Assembly (NCBI GenBank): GCA_963575745.1
Contig: CAUYUJ010015960.1
Location: 505,144-569,143 of the forward strand
DNA: 64,000 bases
Source: Prorocentrum cordatum
Taxonomy: Eukaryota; Sar; Dinophyceae; Prorocentrales; Prorocentraceae
Reading direction: 5' to 3'
In this document: piece after piece, positions 30,804-41,371 of the stretch
How the letters are laid out: each line of letters starts with the position of its first letter
Position numbering within the stretch: position 1 is the stretch's first letter
Translations under genes and position numbers: made by a program
The notes under the pieces: model-generated
Databases searched by the model: none
Seen by the model: only the letters and a program-made list of their open reading frames with translations
Told to the model about the DNA's origin: nothing

Positions 30804-31640
30804 CCTTGGGTTTTACCGGGCCTCCAGGCGTCCTACTGTCAGCCAGAGACGAGCGACTGGCTGGCGCCGCGCCCGATGCTTCCGGAGATGCGAACTCGGT
30901 ATTCGGTTCCCTGGGGCCCGCGGGCCCCTGGGCCAATCGCGAGGTTGCCGAGGCCCCCAGACGGTTGCGCGCGTTTGTCTCGGAAACCGGAGACGGGCAT
31001 CCATGATGGACGCCCGCGCGCACGCGCTAGGTGTCCGCGAGATTGTTCGGTGGCGGATCTTGCATGGCGCGGGGACTTTCCAACGACTTTCCGGGGTCTT
31101 CTCTACGGTTATTTCGGCGCGCTTCGGGAACCTCGGGGCGGCGCGGGGAAGTCGCCTGGCCGCGCGCGGGATTTGTTTCCAATGCCTTCTTGGACATTAT
31201 CGCGGTGTTGCGTGGCCGAAGAGGTCACTGAGTAACGCGCTGTTTGACATTTTCGTGTTTTTGTTTCGTTGCGTTGGTTGCGTGATTGTTTTGGCGGTCC
31301 GCCTCCTTGGGGCCCCCTTGGGGCCTCAAGTTTGTTTCGTTGACGTCGGGCCTTCTGGAGTGAAAGGCGCTTGGCGCTGAATTCCTCCGGGCGTGCGCGT
31401 GGCCAAATACGCGCCGTGGCTTCATCCGCGCCTGGGCGCATGTCTTCCCCCGCGAAGCCGATGGCGCCCAAGGCGTGGCAGGCCCGTGCGGCGGCGCCCC
31501 CGGTGATTTGAAAAACCGAGCATGATTTTTATCCCGGTCAAATTTTGCCCCGATCCCGGCTTCATCTTAAGGGAGGTACAGGAGAGCATGTAGAGCAAAA
31601 CGAACAACAAAGCGAAAAAGACACGAAAAAACACGTTGAG
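30804..31640. other. no recognised feature
   Basis: GC-rich with a short T-rich patch at 31240-31290. A poly-G run lies at 31650-31658. Confidence 0.4.
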
Positions 31641-31918
31641 GTTGTACTGGGGGGGGGCGGGAGGGGGGGAAGGGGAGGGCGACGGAGGAGGGCAGACCAG
31701 GTGGCGGGGACTCCCAGCCGTGCGGCGGAGGCCAGCTGGGGCCCCCGCGTCCTGTGGATGCCCTCCGGCCAGCGCCAGCTGCAGGAGGAGCTTCGCTCCG
31801 CCGTCGCGGCGGAGGCCCAGGACCTGCGGGAGCCGCTGCCGCAGGACCGGCGGGCCTGGCCAAAGGACCAGGGTCGAGCAGGGGGTCGCCATGAAGCAAT
31901 CGGGTCCTGCTGGAGACG
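31641..31918. other. G-rich spacer
   Basis: GGGGG-rich segment leading into the GGA array. No coding support. Confidence 0.4.
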
Positions 31919-31925
31919 GGTCTTC

Positions 31926-32004
31926 AGGAGGAGGAGGAGAGGAGGAGGAGGAGGAGGAGGAGGAGGAGGAGGAGGAGGAGGAGGAGGAGGAGGAGGAGGA
32001 GGAG
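31926..32004 (+). repeat. (GGA)n microsatellite
   Basis: A GGA run of about 75 bp directly abutting the S3 GGCCTCTT array. Confidence 0.97.
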
Positions 32005-33070
32005 GCCTCTGGGGCGCCTCTTGGGGCACTCTTGGGGCCTACTGGGGGTTTCCTGGGGGCCTCTTGGAGGGTTTTGGGGGGCCTTTGGGGACTTCTTGGG
32101 GGCCCCCTTGGCCGTCTTAGGGCGTTCCTGGCTTGTCTGACGCAGTCGGAAGCCTTCTTGGGAGCCTGTCTGGGTCGTCTTGGGGCCCTCTTGGAGCATA
32201 TCAGGGGTTCTTAGAGGCCATCTTGGGCGTCTTGGAGGCCTCTTGGGCAGTTTTGGGGCCCTCTTGGTGCCGTCTTGGGGGCCTTTTGAGCCGTCATGGG
32301 GTCATTTTGGAGGCCTCGTGGGCGATCTTTGGGGCCTCTTGGGCCGTCTTGAGCCGTCGGAATGCCGAGAAGAAGCACATGCCAAAATCTTTCAAACACC
32401 ATATGACAATCAATGATTTTGGCATCTTCGTGCCCTCCTGGAAGACCTCCTGGACGCCTTTTGGGCCGTCTTGGAGGCCTCTTGGGGGCCTCTTGGGCCG
32501 TCTTGCGCCATCGTGAGGCCATCTTAGGCCGTCTTGGGTACATCTTGGGCCAGGCATCATGGGGCCATAATAGCCGTCTTGGAGGCCATGTTGGCAGTCT
32601 TGGAGGCCTCTTGGGCCCTCTTTGGGCCGTCTTGGGGGGCCCTTGGGCCGTCATGGGGCCATCTTGGAGGCCTCGTGGGCGATCTTGAAGGCCTCTTCGT
32701 CTTGAGCCGTCGGAATGCCGAAAAGAGGCATATGCCAAAATCTTTCAATAACCTAAGGACCATCAATGGTTTTGGCCTCTTCGGGCCCTCCTGGAGGACC
32801 TCTTGGAGGCCTCTTGGGCCGTGTTGGAGGCCTCTTGGGGGCTTCTTGGGCCGTCTTAGGCCATCTGGAGGCCATCTCAGGCCGTCTTGGGTGCATCTTG
32901 GGTCGTCTTGGAGGCATTTGGGGGTCATCTTTAGCCATCTTGGAGGCAGTCTTGGGCTTCTTTGAGGCCTCTGGGGCCGGCTTGGGGCCATCTCGAGGCC
33001 CTCTGGTGGCTCTCTTGGGGCTCTCTTGGGAGCCCTGGCAGGTCTCTCTGGGCCATCTTGAAGGCCATCG
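32005..33070 (+). repeat. GGCCTCTTGG-type array S3 with 352-bp tandem duplication
   Basis: The largest S block. The linker GAGCCGTCGGAATGCCGA followed by GCCAAAATCTTTCAA and ATCAATGATTTTGGC begins near 32351 and again near 32704. This indicates a higher-order duplication with a 352-bp period inside the array. Confidence 0.88.
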
Positions 33071-33097
33071 ATATAACGTTGAGCCCCCCCCCAAAAA

Positions 33098-33360
33098 AGA
33101 GGCCACAATGGGGCCAACACCTGTGTAAAACCAATGATTTCGGCGCCCAGAGGGCTGGTGGGATAACGTTTAGACCCCCCCACAGAGGCCAACATGGGGC
33201 CAACACCACAGTAAAACCAATGATTATGGCGCCCAGAGGGCTGGTGGACCATTTTGCAGCCATCCCCCCAAAGAGGCCAACATGGGGCCAACACCTTAGT
33301 CAAACTAATGATTTTGGCTTCCTCGCCGAGGCCGTTTTGGACGCCCTGACAGCTCGCGAG
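33098..33360 (+). repeat. three-copy 87-bp tandem repeat
   Basis: AGAGGCCAACATGGGGCCAA starts at 33098, 33184 and 33272, followed each time by CACC..AGT(A/C)AAAC(C/T)AATGATT. The first two copies continue GGCGCCCAGAGGGCTGGTGG, and the third continues into the TTGGCTTCCTCGCCGA linker also seen at 1357. Confidence 0.9.
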
Positions 33361-33654
33361 GGGGCCGAACAAGTCCAGGGGAGGGGTTGCGTGTGGGGGT
33401 GATTTTGGCTCGGTCGTGCTCGTTATTTTTTCAACTTGCGGACGATTGGGCCTTTGTTTGGGCGCGTCAGTGTCTACACGCGTCGGCGGATTGTAAGAGC
33501 CTTTTCTGGCAACCGCGCTGCCCGCTCTTCTCTGCTCCTCATGCCGTCCCCTTCTTCCCCCACTTCCTCTGAAAGGCACTCCGACATTGCAGGCCGAGGG
33601 CGGAAGTATTGCCGTCTGCTGCGTTACTTCTTTTTGGCCTTCTCGCACTCCTTG
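33361..33654. other. no recognised feature
   Basis: Spacer between the S3 tail and the CTC tract. Confidence 0.4.
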
Positions 33655-33955
33655 TCCTCGTCCTCCTCGTCGTCCTTTTCTTCCTCCTCCTCATACTCCT
33701 CCTCCTCCTCCTCCTCCTCCTCCTCCTTTTCCTTTCCTACCCATGGGTAAAGGTAGGCGGTGCTCAGGAAGACGAACATCCCCACTGAGTGCTACCTCCT
33801 CCTTTTCCTCCCCCTCCTCCTCGTCCTCCTCCTCCTCCTTTTCTTCCTCCTCCTTCTCCTCCTCCTCCTCCTCCCCCTCCTCCTCTTCCTCCTCCTTCTC
33901 CTCCTCCTCCTCCTCCTCCTCCTCCTCCCCCTCCACTTCCTCCTCCACCTCCTCC
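33655..33955 (+). repeat. (CTC/TCC)n microsatellite
   Basis: An interrupted pyrimidine tract of about 300 bp. All three frames are open and give poly-Ser, poly-Leu or poly-Pro artefacts. Confidence 0.95.
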
Positions 33956-34178
33956 GGTGGCTGCTGGGCGCCACGTCGGTTTCAAGTGCGCTGTCACCGT
34001 CGCCAGCTTGGCGTCGACGTCTACGGCGAAAACTTAGCGAAGCCAGGCACACGCTCAAGGCTTCCCGGTTTCTGCTACGTGATCACCACGGCTCGCGAGC
34101 TCCCTTGAGAGGGAAAGGTCGTGGGCGCAAGGATGGCAACAATATTGATCCTCGCTGGGCCCGCGCTGCTGTTAGGCA

Positions 34179-34979
34179 GTGCGTCTACACCCGCAACGAC
34201 CCTCCAACGACAGGTGTTTCATGTGCGGGAGATATCGCGCAGGCAAGCCATACCCCGCAGGACCTCCAGAGCGGCAGAGCCCGACTTCCTCGCCAGCCGT
34301 TCGGAGGTTTGTCAGTCGGCCGCCGAGAGGAGGCCGCGAGCAGGAGGGTGACGATGGACCAGAGCCTGCGGATGAACTTCCCGCAGTGTCGGACTTGGTC
34401 ACTCGTGCTCGCAAGGCCCTTGGAGCCTTACGTCGTTTTGGTCTGGACGATGCGAGTGCCCTCATGCTGGCTGCACGCCGCGAGTTACAACAGGCACAGG
34501 AGGCCAAGCGCGCCACGCGTACGCCAGACGATCTTTCCAGACGGTCACTGGATCGCCAGGCGCAGAAGACCAAGGAGGTCATGGGTTTGCGTGAGCAGGT
34601 TGGCGTGTTTGAGGCGAGCAACACCAAGAAGCAGGCTGGCCTGGATCAGGCCGAGAAGGGACTCGAGGCGATCAACATCCAAGTTGCTGCGGCAAGGGTT
34701 GCCGCCATGGCGTCGGCACCTCGGACAGCAGGCACGGAATGTGACAAGAGCGTTTGTGATGTCATGGAACGACTGGGCAACATGGAGGACGCAACACCGT
34801 TGGCCACACCGAGAGATGAAAGTACCGACCTGGTCTCGCTCAGCAAGCTGTTCAAGAAGTTTCGTGAGACTTGTCGCCAAGCAGCACAGTGCATCTCGAG
34901 CCCCAGCAGGAGAGCGAGCACCTGGCACATCGCACCCAAGCGATGCGGCCATCCCCTCAAAGGACCGCGGCGACAATGA
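34179..34979 (+). pseudogene. LINE ORF1-like coiled-coil protein
   Basis: A 266-aa open frame without an ATG at its start. It begins with a half zinc-finger (RCFMCGRYRAGKPYP; the partner CVYTRN lies in another frame just upstream), then a Pro/Arg/acidic linker. A predicted coiled coil around residues 115-180 (AQKTKEVMGLREQVGVFEAS, QAGLDQAEKGLEAINIQVAA) and a basic tail (FKKFRETCRQAAQC) follow. A CxxC finger followed by a coiled coil is typical of the nucleic-acid-binding first ORF of dinoflagellate LINEs. The frame ends in TGA at 34977. It is the best-preserved frame of the element. Confidence 0.6.
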
Positions 34980-35929
34980 GCTCGGCGACGGCCAGCCTGG
35001 GCCACCGACGCAGCCAACATATTAGAATAGACAGATTTGTGTTCACGGCGGCGTGGACATCCAGGTTCATCGCTACCACTGTTTCCCATGCGTAATGCCT
35101 TGTCAGGCGGGCGATGGGAACATGGTGATCTTTGCGTGGTATCGTGCGCAGGGTGCCGCTGAGCAGCCTATACAGCTGCCGGCAGTTTTGATCGTCACCC
35201 GGACCATCCCGATGGCGATGAATCTGCAGCAGGTACGCGCGCAAGTTTGACCACAGCGGGGTTGGGCGAGAGGTCTATATTCGAGCACGCACTGCGCAGT
35301 TTTGTAACTCGATGGTTCTTTCATCCGGTGAGGTGAGAGACTTGTTTCAAACATGGGCGTCCACAGCACATGGCTCGGCGGGACTCGCGGCGACCTCAGC
35401 GAGTTCCGCATCTGCGCGAGGCCGATCGGAAGCTGAGAGAGCGGCGAATTCGCGCGCGTTGCTTCCCAGCATTCGCCCTCTCAGGTCGCCTCGGCTGCCT
35501 TCGCATGCGCCGCGGTCGAGGGCGCCGGTGCTGCTGCGAGTCGCTCGCAAGAGACGGCCATGATGGCGCTGGCTTCTGGCTGCAACCCCGATGCATACAT
35601 CGCAGGTGCTAGGAGCGGCACCGCAGCTCCCCCTGACAACGCGCGCTTAATTTGAGTAGGCGTCGCACCTCGCGACGCAAAGCCAGCTGGGCCCAAGCCG
35701 CCGCCGCGGGGGCGCAAGAGGGCCCTAAGACGGGCCCCATCGTTGCGCATCAGGTCGGGGCGGCCGCAGACGCGAGCTTTCGAGGCTCGCCCCCCGCTGT
35801 GCCAATCGATGCTGAGCGGAGCGACACTTGCATGGGCGCGCGAGGCAACTTGCCAAGGAGTGGTGCATGAATCGCGGCTGTCAGGCCTTCATCTGCTACG
35901 CCCTTTTCACATGTGCGGGGCGACCACTT
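34980..35929 (+). other. LINE segment between ORF1 and endonuclease
   Basis: The frame changes repeatedly (open pieces at 35053-35250, 35312-35563 and 35652-35870). The Ala/Arg-rich pieces are compatible with a linker of the second ORF, but no motif is visible. Confidence 0.45.
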
Positions 35930-36440
35930 GGTGGCGTCGGCCTCTTCATTCGGCAGCAGGTCTGATATGGGCCGCTCGCTGCCTTTGCGTCCGCTCACGT
36001 CATCGCCGCTGGCCGCTGCGCATGCATGATCGTGCAGACTGGGGTTCGCGAAGACATGGTTGTTGGATCATCCTACTTAGAACAAGAACCACGCTTGGAA
36101 GGCGCGAGTGCTACTCGGATCGCGCGCTTGGGTGCATGTTTCAGTTTCTGCGCCATACCCTTCGCCATTGCAGGGGGTGGGGGCGCCTCGCCCGAAACGC
36201 TTCGGGTTTCGGATATCCGTCTTCGCCCCGAACGGATGTTCCGGCATCCTCAGAAGGCGCCCGCGGAGACCCACAGTCAGGCAATTTGTCCAAGCTCGAC
36301 CACTGGATGGCGAGTGACTTCCTGGCTACTACCATGCCCACCCCGCAGCGCGTCGCCGAGTTTCATTCGAGGCAGCGCTATCCAATGAGCGCCGACATTG
36401 GGCCTCGGCCGCGAAGTCAGCGAGTCCGGAGGGTCGCCGG
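35930..36440 (+). pseudogene. LINE AP-endonuclease domain, broken
   Basis: From 35930 the frame reads GGVGLFIRQQV, a TGA at 35963, then YGPLAAFASAHVIAAGRCAC, MIVQTGVREDMVVGSSYLEQ and later ACFSFCAIPFAIAGGGGASP ending near TLR. This matches the GG.a.f.r..l, v.v...YL..g and p.iigGDfN...p steps of the exonuclease/endonuclease/phosphatase fold. The GDfN step has lost its Asp and Asn. The later S..DhW.. step (SGNLSKLDHWMASDFLA, about 36275-36325) lies in another frame, so at least one indel separates them. It would have nicked target DNA to prime reverse transcription. Confidence 0.6.
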
Positions 36441-37600
36441 GCCTCGAGTTCTGCCGCCCAAGCCAGCATGTCGGCGCGACGAAGCCGAGGACCAGGATGG
36501 CGAACCCCCTTCCCGCAGCGAGGGTAACCAGAGTTGTCGTGGACAGACGTCATGCTCTAAGATGCTGACTGGGGGCTTGGATGGCCTTCTGGCCATCTCA
36601 CTCGTCTCGATGGCTTAGCATCCGCGCTCTACCATGGAATGGAGCGAAAGTTGCTGCCTCTTTTTCTTCTCCGCGACAAGCTTGCCGCCTTGCGTGGCTA
36701 GCGGGCCGCTGGGCCACGGCGCAAGTATGCAGCCGCAGGAGGCGCCCTGGCACGGCAGCAGCCTGCAGGATCAGAAGAACCAAGGGCATGGCGCATGCTG
36801 CAGTCGCATGCGCGCGACATTCAGATTATGCGTTATACGCAGACCGAACCAGCCCGCGCGCGCATGGGCACGTTTGGTTGAATTCGTAGGTGGACATGGC
36901 CGGAATGGGCGGCTCATGGCGCACATGGCTCCGCGCGTCGTCGATGGCATTGCTCACCTGCTCACGTGTATCACAGCGCAGCCCGGAGGATATCATTCAA
37001 GCGCGCTGCAGTTCCTCGGAGATCCCTGGGTAGGATCGTTCGAGCCGAAGAGCGACGGCCCGCCGCTGACCGGGCCATGTCTCTCAATGAGTGGATTTTG
37101 CAGTTTCGTCGAGCGAGCCAGGCGTCGTGCGCCAATGGGCCAAGCCCACGGGCGTGCAGCTCCCCCCGGTTGAAGCGGCACCATGAAGCTCGAGTTTTGT
37201 CTCTTCTTAGCCGGCCCCGCGGGGCAAGATCTGGGATGGCCTCGGCGGCTCTTAGGAAGGATCACGTCGGCATCTTCGGCGTCGACAGGATCGTCTTGCT
37301 TGGGGACGTGCAGTATCTCATTAATAGGGCCCCACGGTGCCCGCCTCGGAAGATAATGGGGTCGCGTAAAGCTGCTGCCAGATTCCCATTGGTCACGGCA
37401 GTCGGGGCAGATAGGTTTCGCCCCAGGCCGCGGCCTCTCGTCTCGCACCGCGCGCCCCACCTCCTTGGGCACGTCTTCTACTTGGGAAGCGCGGGCACTG
37501 GCCGAGAATGTTCGGAATTCCCACGTCGCACTTCTGGCCTAGCCGCCCGGGGGATATCGGCCCACCGCGTCGCTGAATTCCTTTCGCCGTCTTTAGGGCG
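36441..37600 (+). other. LINE segment, endonuclease to RT
   Basis: Open pieces in all frames (36634-37173, 36966-37718). The expected finger motifs of RT are too eroded to place with confidence. Confidence 0.4.
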
Positions 37601-38340
37601 AAGCTGGTCTGGATTTGGTTCGTGGTTGGGCTTGCAGATGGGGGGTGCCGTTCCTGACCCTGGGGCCCAGAAATCCACTGCCGATGACGCTGCCAGTTTG
37701 TTCGTTCAGGCCGAGTGAGGCATCGTCCTTTGGGGGCCCTGGAAGTCGCGCTGCGGTCCAGGCCTTTGTCGATTCTGAAAAGTGCTTCGATCGAATACCT
37801 CGGGCATCTAGTTGCGGCCGCCGCTGCGCATCCATTTCCTCCTCGCCCACTTGCGCTGGCGATGCGCATGCGCGTGGGCTCGCGCCGCGCTGCCTGGGGC
37901 CCGTGGTTCCCCGCGAGATCGGGGCCGTCAGCGGCGTCTTGTTGGGCTGCCCGCGCGCGATGTTCTGTTCTCGGCACGCGATGCTCAGCCCGTTTGATTC
38001 GTTGCATCGCCGCGCCGTACACGCGTCACGTGCCGCTGATCCACGCGCAGATGACATTCGCGCAGCTATCATGTACACAGCATGTGTCGCGGCTGACGCC
38101 GCGCCTACCATGCCCACCCGCCTTGCCCTGATCTTGGAAGAGATTGACTTGGCGCCTGCGCGACACGAGGTGACAGTCACTCTCCGCAATCACGAAGATG
38201 GGGAGGCAGGTCGTTCGCGGGGGACATCTCGGGGGTCGTGTCGCCTCGGCCTTGGAAGTCCTGGGGGTCGAAGTAGCTGCTGGTCGACGCATCACCTAGA
38301 AGTGACTGCGCTCCAGGACCACGCGCACGAAGCGACGTAT
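37600..38340 (+). pseudogene. LINE reverse transcriptase domain, broken
   Basis: Motif A reads AVQAFVDSEKCFDRI with its catalytic Asp at 37771-37773. Directly after it the protein continues in a second frame (YLGHLVAAAAAHPFPPRPLA). Then the first frame resumes with motif B, SGVLLGCPRAMFCSRHAMLS PFD (about 37930-37995), and motif C, ADDIRAAIM, with the Asp-Asp pair at 38051-38056. The residue before DD is Ala rather than the usual aromatic-Val/Ala pair. The domain copied element RNA into DNA at the nick. Two frame changes within 350 bp show it is inactive. Confidence 0.68.
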
Positions 38341-39270
38341 GCCGAGGCTGCCCGAAATTAACAAGGCAGGTGTTGTGGTTGCCCGATTTTCGCGTCAAGC
38401 ATTGCCGTCAGCCACGCAGCATGGAGTTGGGTTTCGTGGAGCTCCGCCACCACCTGCCCAGCAGGTGCGAAACGTCATGAGGTGCCCGTGGTATACCCCA
38501 GGGGCTTCATTTTCCTCGTGGATACCGCCCTGCCGTCACGGATCCATGGGTGATGGCCTTCTGGTTGATTGTTGCGCGCAGGCGGTCTTCCAGTTGGCTC
38601 CCCTGGCTCGGGGCCGATGCATTTCTCATAGCGCGTCGCAGCAGGCGTGGTATCGTCAGGCTGTTCGGATCCTGCAGGCCTCGAAGCCGTGGGGTGTGGT
38701 TGCGGGCGCCACTGGTGCCATGTTGCCCTCCCTTCGCGATCTAAGTTGGTGGTCTGTTCAGGCCTTCGCCCTCGTCGCGGACCTGGGAGACCAGCTCGAT
38801 CTTCGACTGTGCGCGCCTGTCGATGTTCGTAACTTGGCACGCGCCGCTGCTGTGCGCCGTACATGGGAGTGTTGAGCCAAAAGCGCGAACCCTGCCGACG
38901 ACGGCATGGGCCCCAAAGAGCACATAGTATACTTGATGGAGCCCATCCAAAAGAGCTTGCACGGGACAGTGAGCCTGATGGTAATCGTATCAGGAAAGCG
39001 CCATGCTTCGTACGATAGCAGGTGGTGGTTCATGGGTGCTGAGTCGTCTGTACAAAGATGGTGTTTATAGGGGCTCCTGCTGCCCGTTTGGCCCTCGTGA
39101 AGCTTGCGCGCCATATTGCATCGCGTGGGGGGGGGGGGGCTGGTCGCGAGCACCAGCGGCAGGATGTGCTAGATAACGCAGACACGCGTGGCTGTCCAGC
39201 ACGCTTGCAGGGCCCGTGGTCCTGGGCGCGGGGGCTGACCTCGCGCTCGCGCTTCCCCGTGTCGCCCAGG
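38341..39270 (+). pseudogene. LINE post-RT region
   Basis: A 178-aa frame (38339-38875) contains LRDLSWWSVQAFALVADLGD followed by QLDLRLCAPVDVRNLARAAA, resembling the region after the RT palm and thumb in these elements. The frame stays readable past a TGA at 38875 as far as RHASYDSRWWFMGAESSVQR (about 38995-39055). Its function is unknown. Confidence 0.5.
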
Positions 39271-39289
39271 AGGGGCGACAGCGAACGCA

Positions 39290-39910
39290 GGCAATTGCAG
39301 CGCGGTTCGCTGGACATATCACTGGATACATTTTCACAAATGGAGCCCGCAGGGAAGAATGGTTTTGGCCAGGGTCGTCGATTGCAGGATGGGGGTATAT
39401 TAAAAATGCCGCCACGAGTGACTTGATGGCATATGGAGTACCACCTTGCCCATTCAGAGCTCTCCGAGGGCTGAGCTGTTTGCGTTCCCGAAGGTTTCAG
39501 AAGTGCTTGCTCCTACGGTGGGCGTGCATGCCGACGACCTTGGGAGCTTGGAGTGTCTTGTTTGGGTCCAGGGATTCACGCGTGGCCCCAGACGGCCCGA
39601 GTCCGATTTGTGGGCAAGCACCTGGCGTAATATTGATGGTTTCGGGGTTTTTGGAGAGGCCATGCAGGCCACCCGCGCCCGAGGGCATCAGATTGGAAAA
39701 TTCATACCAAGCCAGAGCCAACCATTGGGCCGATCCCGCAGCAATGCTGGATCGAGAGCTGCACGCAGCCTGCGCGCAGCAGCAGCGGGCGACGAAGCCG
39801 GCTCTCAGGTCGCCCGACAGGCGTTGCGTTGGCATGTGGTTGCGAATGAGCATCCTGGCAGCGAGGGGCGCGTTGCGACTCTTCGCCGCTCCATGCTTTT
39901 CAAGACCTGA
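39290..39910 (+). pseudogene. LINE RNase H domain, frameshifted
   Basis: The first half, in one frame, reads ITGYIFTNGARREEWFWPGS, SIAGWGYI (39318-39440). The second half, in another frame, starts at 39446 and reads PIQSSPRAELFAFPKVSEVL, then VGVHADDLGSLECLVWVQGF and WRNIDGFGVFGEAM. These fit RNase H strand 1 (TDGS), the Glu helix (PRAEL) and the third acidic site (HAD..G). The first catalytic Asp is Asn here (AAT near 39339; a GAT-to-AAT change), and a one-base frame change sits at about 39441-39450. The frame ends at 39908. Confidence 0.7.
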
Positions 39911-40098
39911 AGAGCACAAGTTGTCCCGACGGCCGTTCCCTTGCTCAGCTCCGTCGTCAGCTTGTTCATGTGCAACGTCTCTATATCGGTGCAGTCTGTC
40001 GTACAAAAGGGCGTTGGGGCTGGCAGAGTCCTCGGGCGACCTTCCTCTTGGAGAAGCCCGCGTGGGTTCTCCTGCTTCTGGTGCCGTTTCCACCTTAA

Positions 40099-40257
40099 TT
40101 TACCAGCCTCGAACTTATCCTTATCCCTGCGATTGACACGCCAAACGGCGATGACAATATTTGGGATACACCCTCAGAAACTGAGGGAATCCTTAAGATC
40201 GCCATCGTGATGAGGCGATGCCGAACATAGGGATAGGGATATGCTCCAGGCTGGTAA
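40099..40257. mobile_element. hairpin element T at the LINE 3' edge
   Basis: Left end TTACCAGCCTCGAACTTATC, CTTATCCCTGCG; right end ..CATAGGGATAGGGATATGCT, CCAGGCTGGTAA. The arms continue inward (CGGCGATGACAATATTTGGG against ..ATCGCCATCGTGATGAGGCG) around CTCAGAAACTGAG. The element is 159 bp and could be a separate MITE or the structured 3' end of the LINE. Confidence 0.78.
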
Positions 40258-40319
40258 GTAATCGGATTTTCCCTGGGGGTTCTGGAACGCCTGAGCCTCT
40301 GGCTCCAGCGGATGCTCTC

Positions 40320-40324
<5 letters not shown>

Positions 40325-40353
<29 letters not shown>
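40325..40353 (+). repeat. (GA)n microsatellite
   Basis: A pure AGAGAG run of about 29 bp. Confidence 0.97.
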
Positions 40354-40357
<4 letters not shown>

Positions 40358-40423
40358 GACGCGCCAGCAGCCTCGCCGAGGCACCGAGAGGCCGACGGCC
40401 ACGCCCCAGCGCCCGCGGGCCCC

Positions 40424-41230
40424 GTGGCGTCTCCCCTGCAGTCAGCCCGCATGCCCAGGATGCGCGGTGAGGATGCCAGGGCCCTGGGGTGCCACGCTGA
40501 CGCTTTCTCGAGCGAGGTTGGCCAGCCAAGGCGGCCAAGGGTAGACCGTGGAGGCAAGGCTGCAAGGGTACCCCTGGGAAGGTTGCCCATCCTTACTGTG
40601 CGGGTTGACTGTGCCCTTTCGGTTCTTGAAACCGGCTCCAGGTATGGGGCGAGGCGGCCGGCCGATGAGGGGCCCGAGGAGGCCCGTCGACAGCGCGTGC
40701 AAGCTACTGTACAGCTCAAGAGCCCGTCCCCCGAAGAGTTCGGTCGCAGCGTACGCCAGCACGTCGCGTTTGACAGTGCTATATACACAGCTTCTAAGGA
40801 TGCAGGAGAGGCTCGCAATGCTGCCGATCAGATATTGCTTCCCTCGTATGTTTCGGCCGCCCGGAGCGAAGCCAGGAATACGGTCGGCATGCAACATGTC
40901 CGAGCGAGAGAAAGGCCAGCCTTCGTCCCCGAGGGCAAGCAGCGACGCACTAGACCTGACAGGAACAGTCGGCAGCCTTTGGCCGAGTTCACGGCTCCCG
41001 CTGCCCAAGTCCCGACCTCGGGCATCATTCCCATTCCTGCTTCGTTTTCGCGAGGTCACAGGCTGTGGGTCTCTCTTGGACAGTGTGTTGTGCGTGTCTC
41101 CTGCGGTTTCTCTTCCACGGGATTTCCTGGGCATGAAGTGGTGGACTGTCGCCCTGACGAGGCGCACATTACATGTCCGGAAGAGCCGTTAGGAATCGAT
41201 GCGTGTTTTTTTGATGGGCATGTTTTCCAC
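40424..41230 (+). CDS. hypothetical open frame, unrecognised
   Basis: The 329-aa frame starting at 40424 runs on through element O1, which supplies an artefactual His/Arg tail. Before that it has a balanced composition (ADEGPEEARRQRVQATVQLK, SPSPEEFGRSVRQHVAFDSA, IYTASKDAGEARNAADQILL), unlike the Arg/Ala artefacts elsewhere. Two other frames are also open here (40548-41192 + and 40442-41167 -), which lowers confidence. I recognise no family. It may be a fragment of another retroelement. Confidence 0.3.
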
Positions 41231-41371
41231 CACCACCACCATAACTTGGAGGGGGGAAGGAGGAGGAGGAGGAGGAGGAGGAGGAGGAGGAGGAGGAGGA
41301 GGAGGAGGAGGAGGAGGAGGACCCCCTCCCCCTCCAACTCATGGTGGTGGTGGTGGAGAGCAGGCCCATCA
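41212..41371. mobile_element. family O element O1 with GGA microsatellite core
   Basis: Left end TGATGGGCATGTTTTCCACC, ACCACCACCATAACTTGGAG; right end CATGGTGGTGGTGGTGGAGA, GCAGGCCCATCA. The ends are inverted copies. The middle (41255-41320) is an almost pure GGA array. The same ends bracket the TCC array at 63646-63798, so the microsatellite is part of the element. Confidence 0.88.

Larger units (their letters stand above)
34100..40098 (+). mobile_element. decayed LINE-type retrotransposon
   Basis: The + strand shows, in order, an ORF1-like coiled-coil protein, an AP-type endonuclease, a reverse transcriptase with recognisable motifs A, B and C, a post-RT region and an RNase H. This is the order of APE-type LINEs with a C-terminal RNase H, which are abundant in dinoflagellates. 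Every domain is split by frame changes or stops, so the copy is dead. The 5' edge is set by the start of ORF1 similarity and the 3' edge by the hairpin at 40099. Neither a poly-A tail nor a target duplication was identified. Confidence 0.8.

Noticed and set aside
30097-31380. 427-aa + ORF
   Set aside because: It passes straight through hairpin element N and has no recognisable domain.
33587-34108. Poly-Ser/Leu/Pro proteins from the CTC tract
   Set aside because: All three frames are open, as expected for a trinucleotide array.
41225-41340. His-rich metal-binding motif (HHHHHN)
   Set aside because: Produced by the CCACCACCA arm of element O1.
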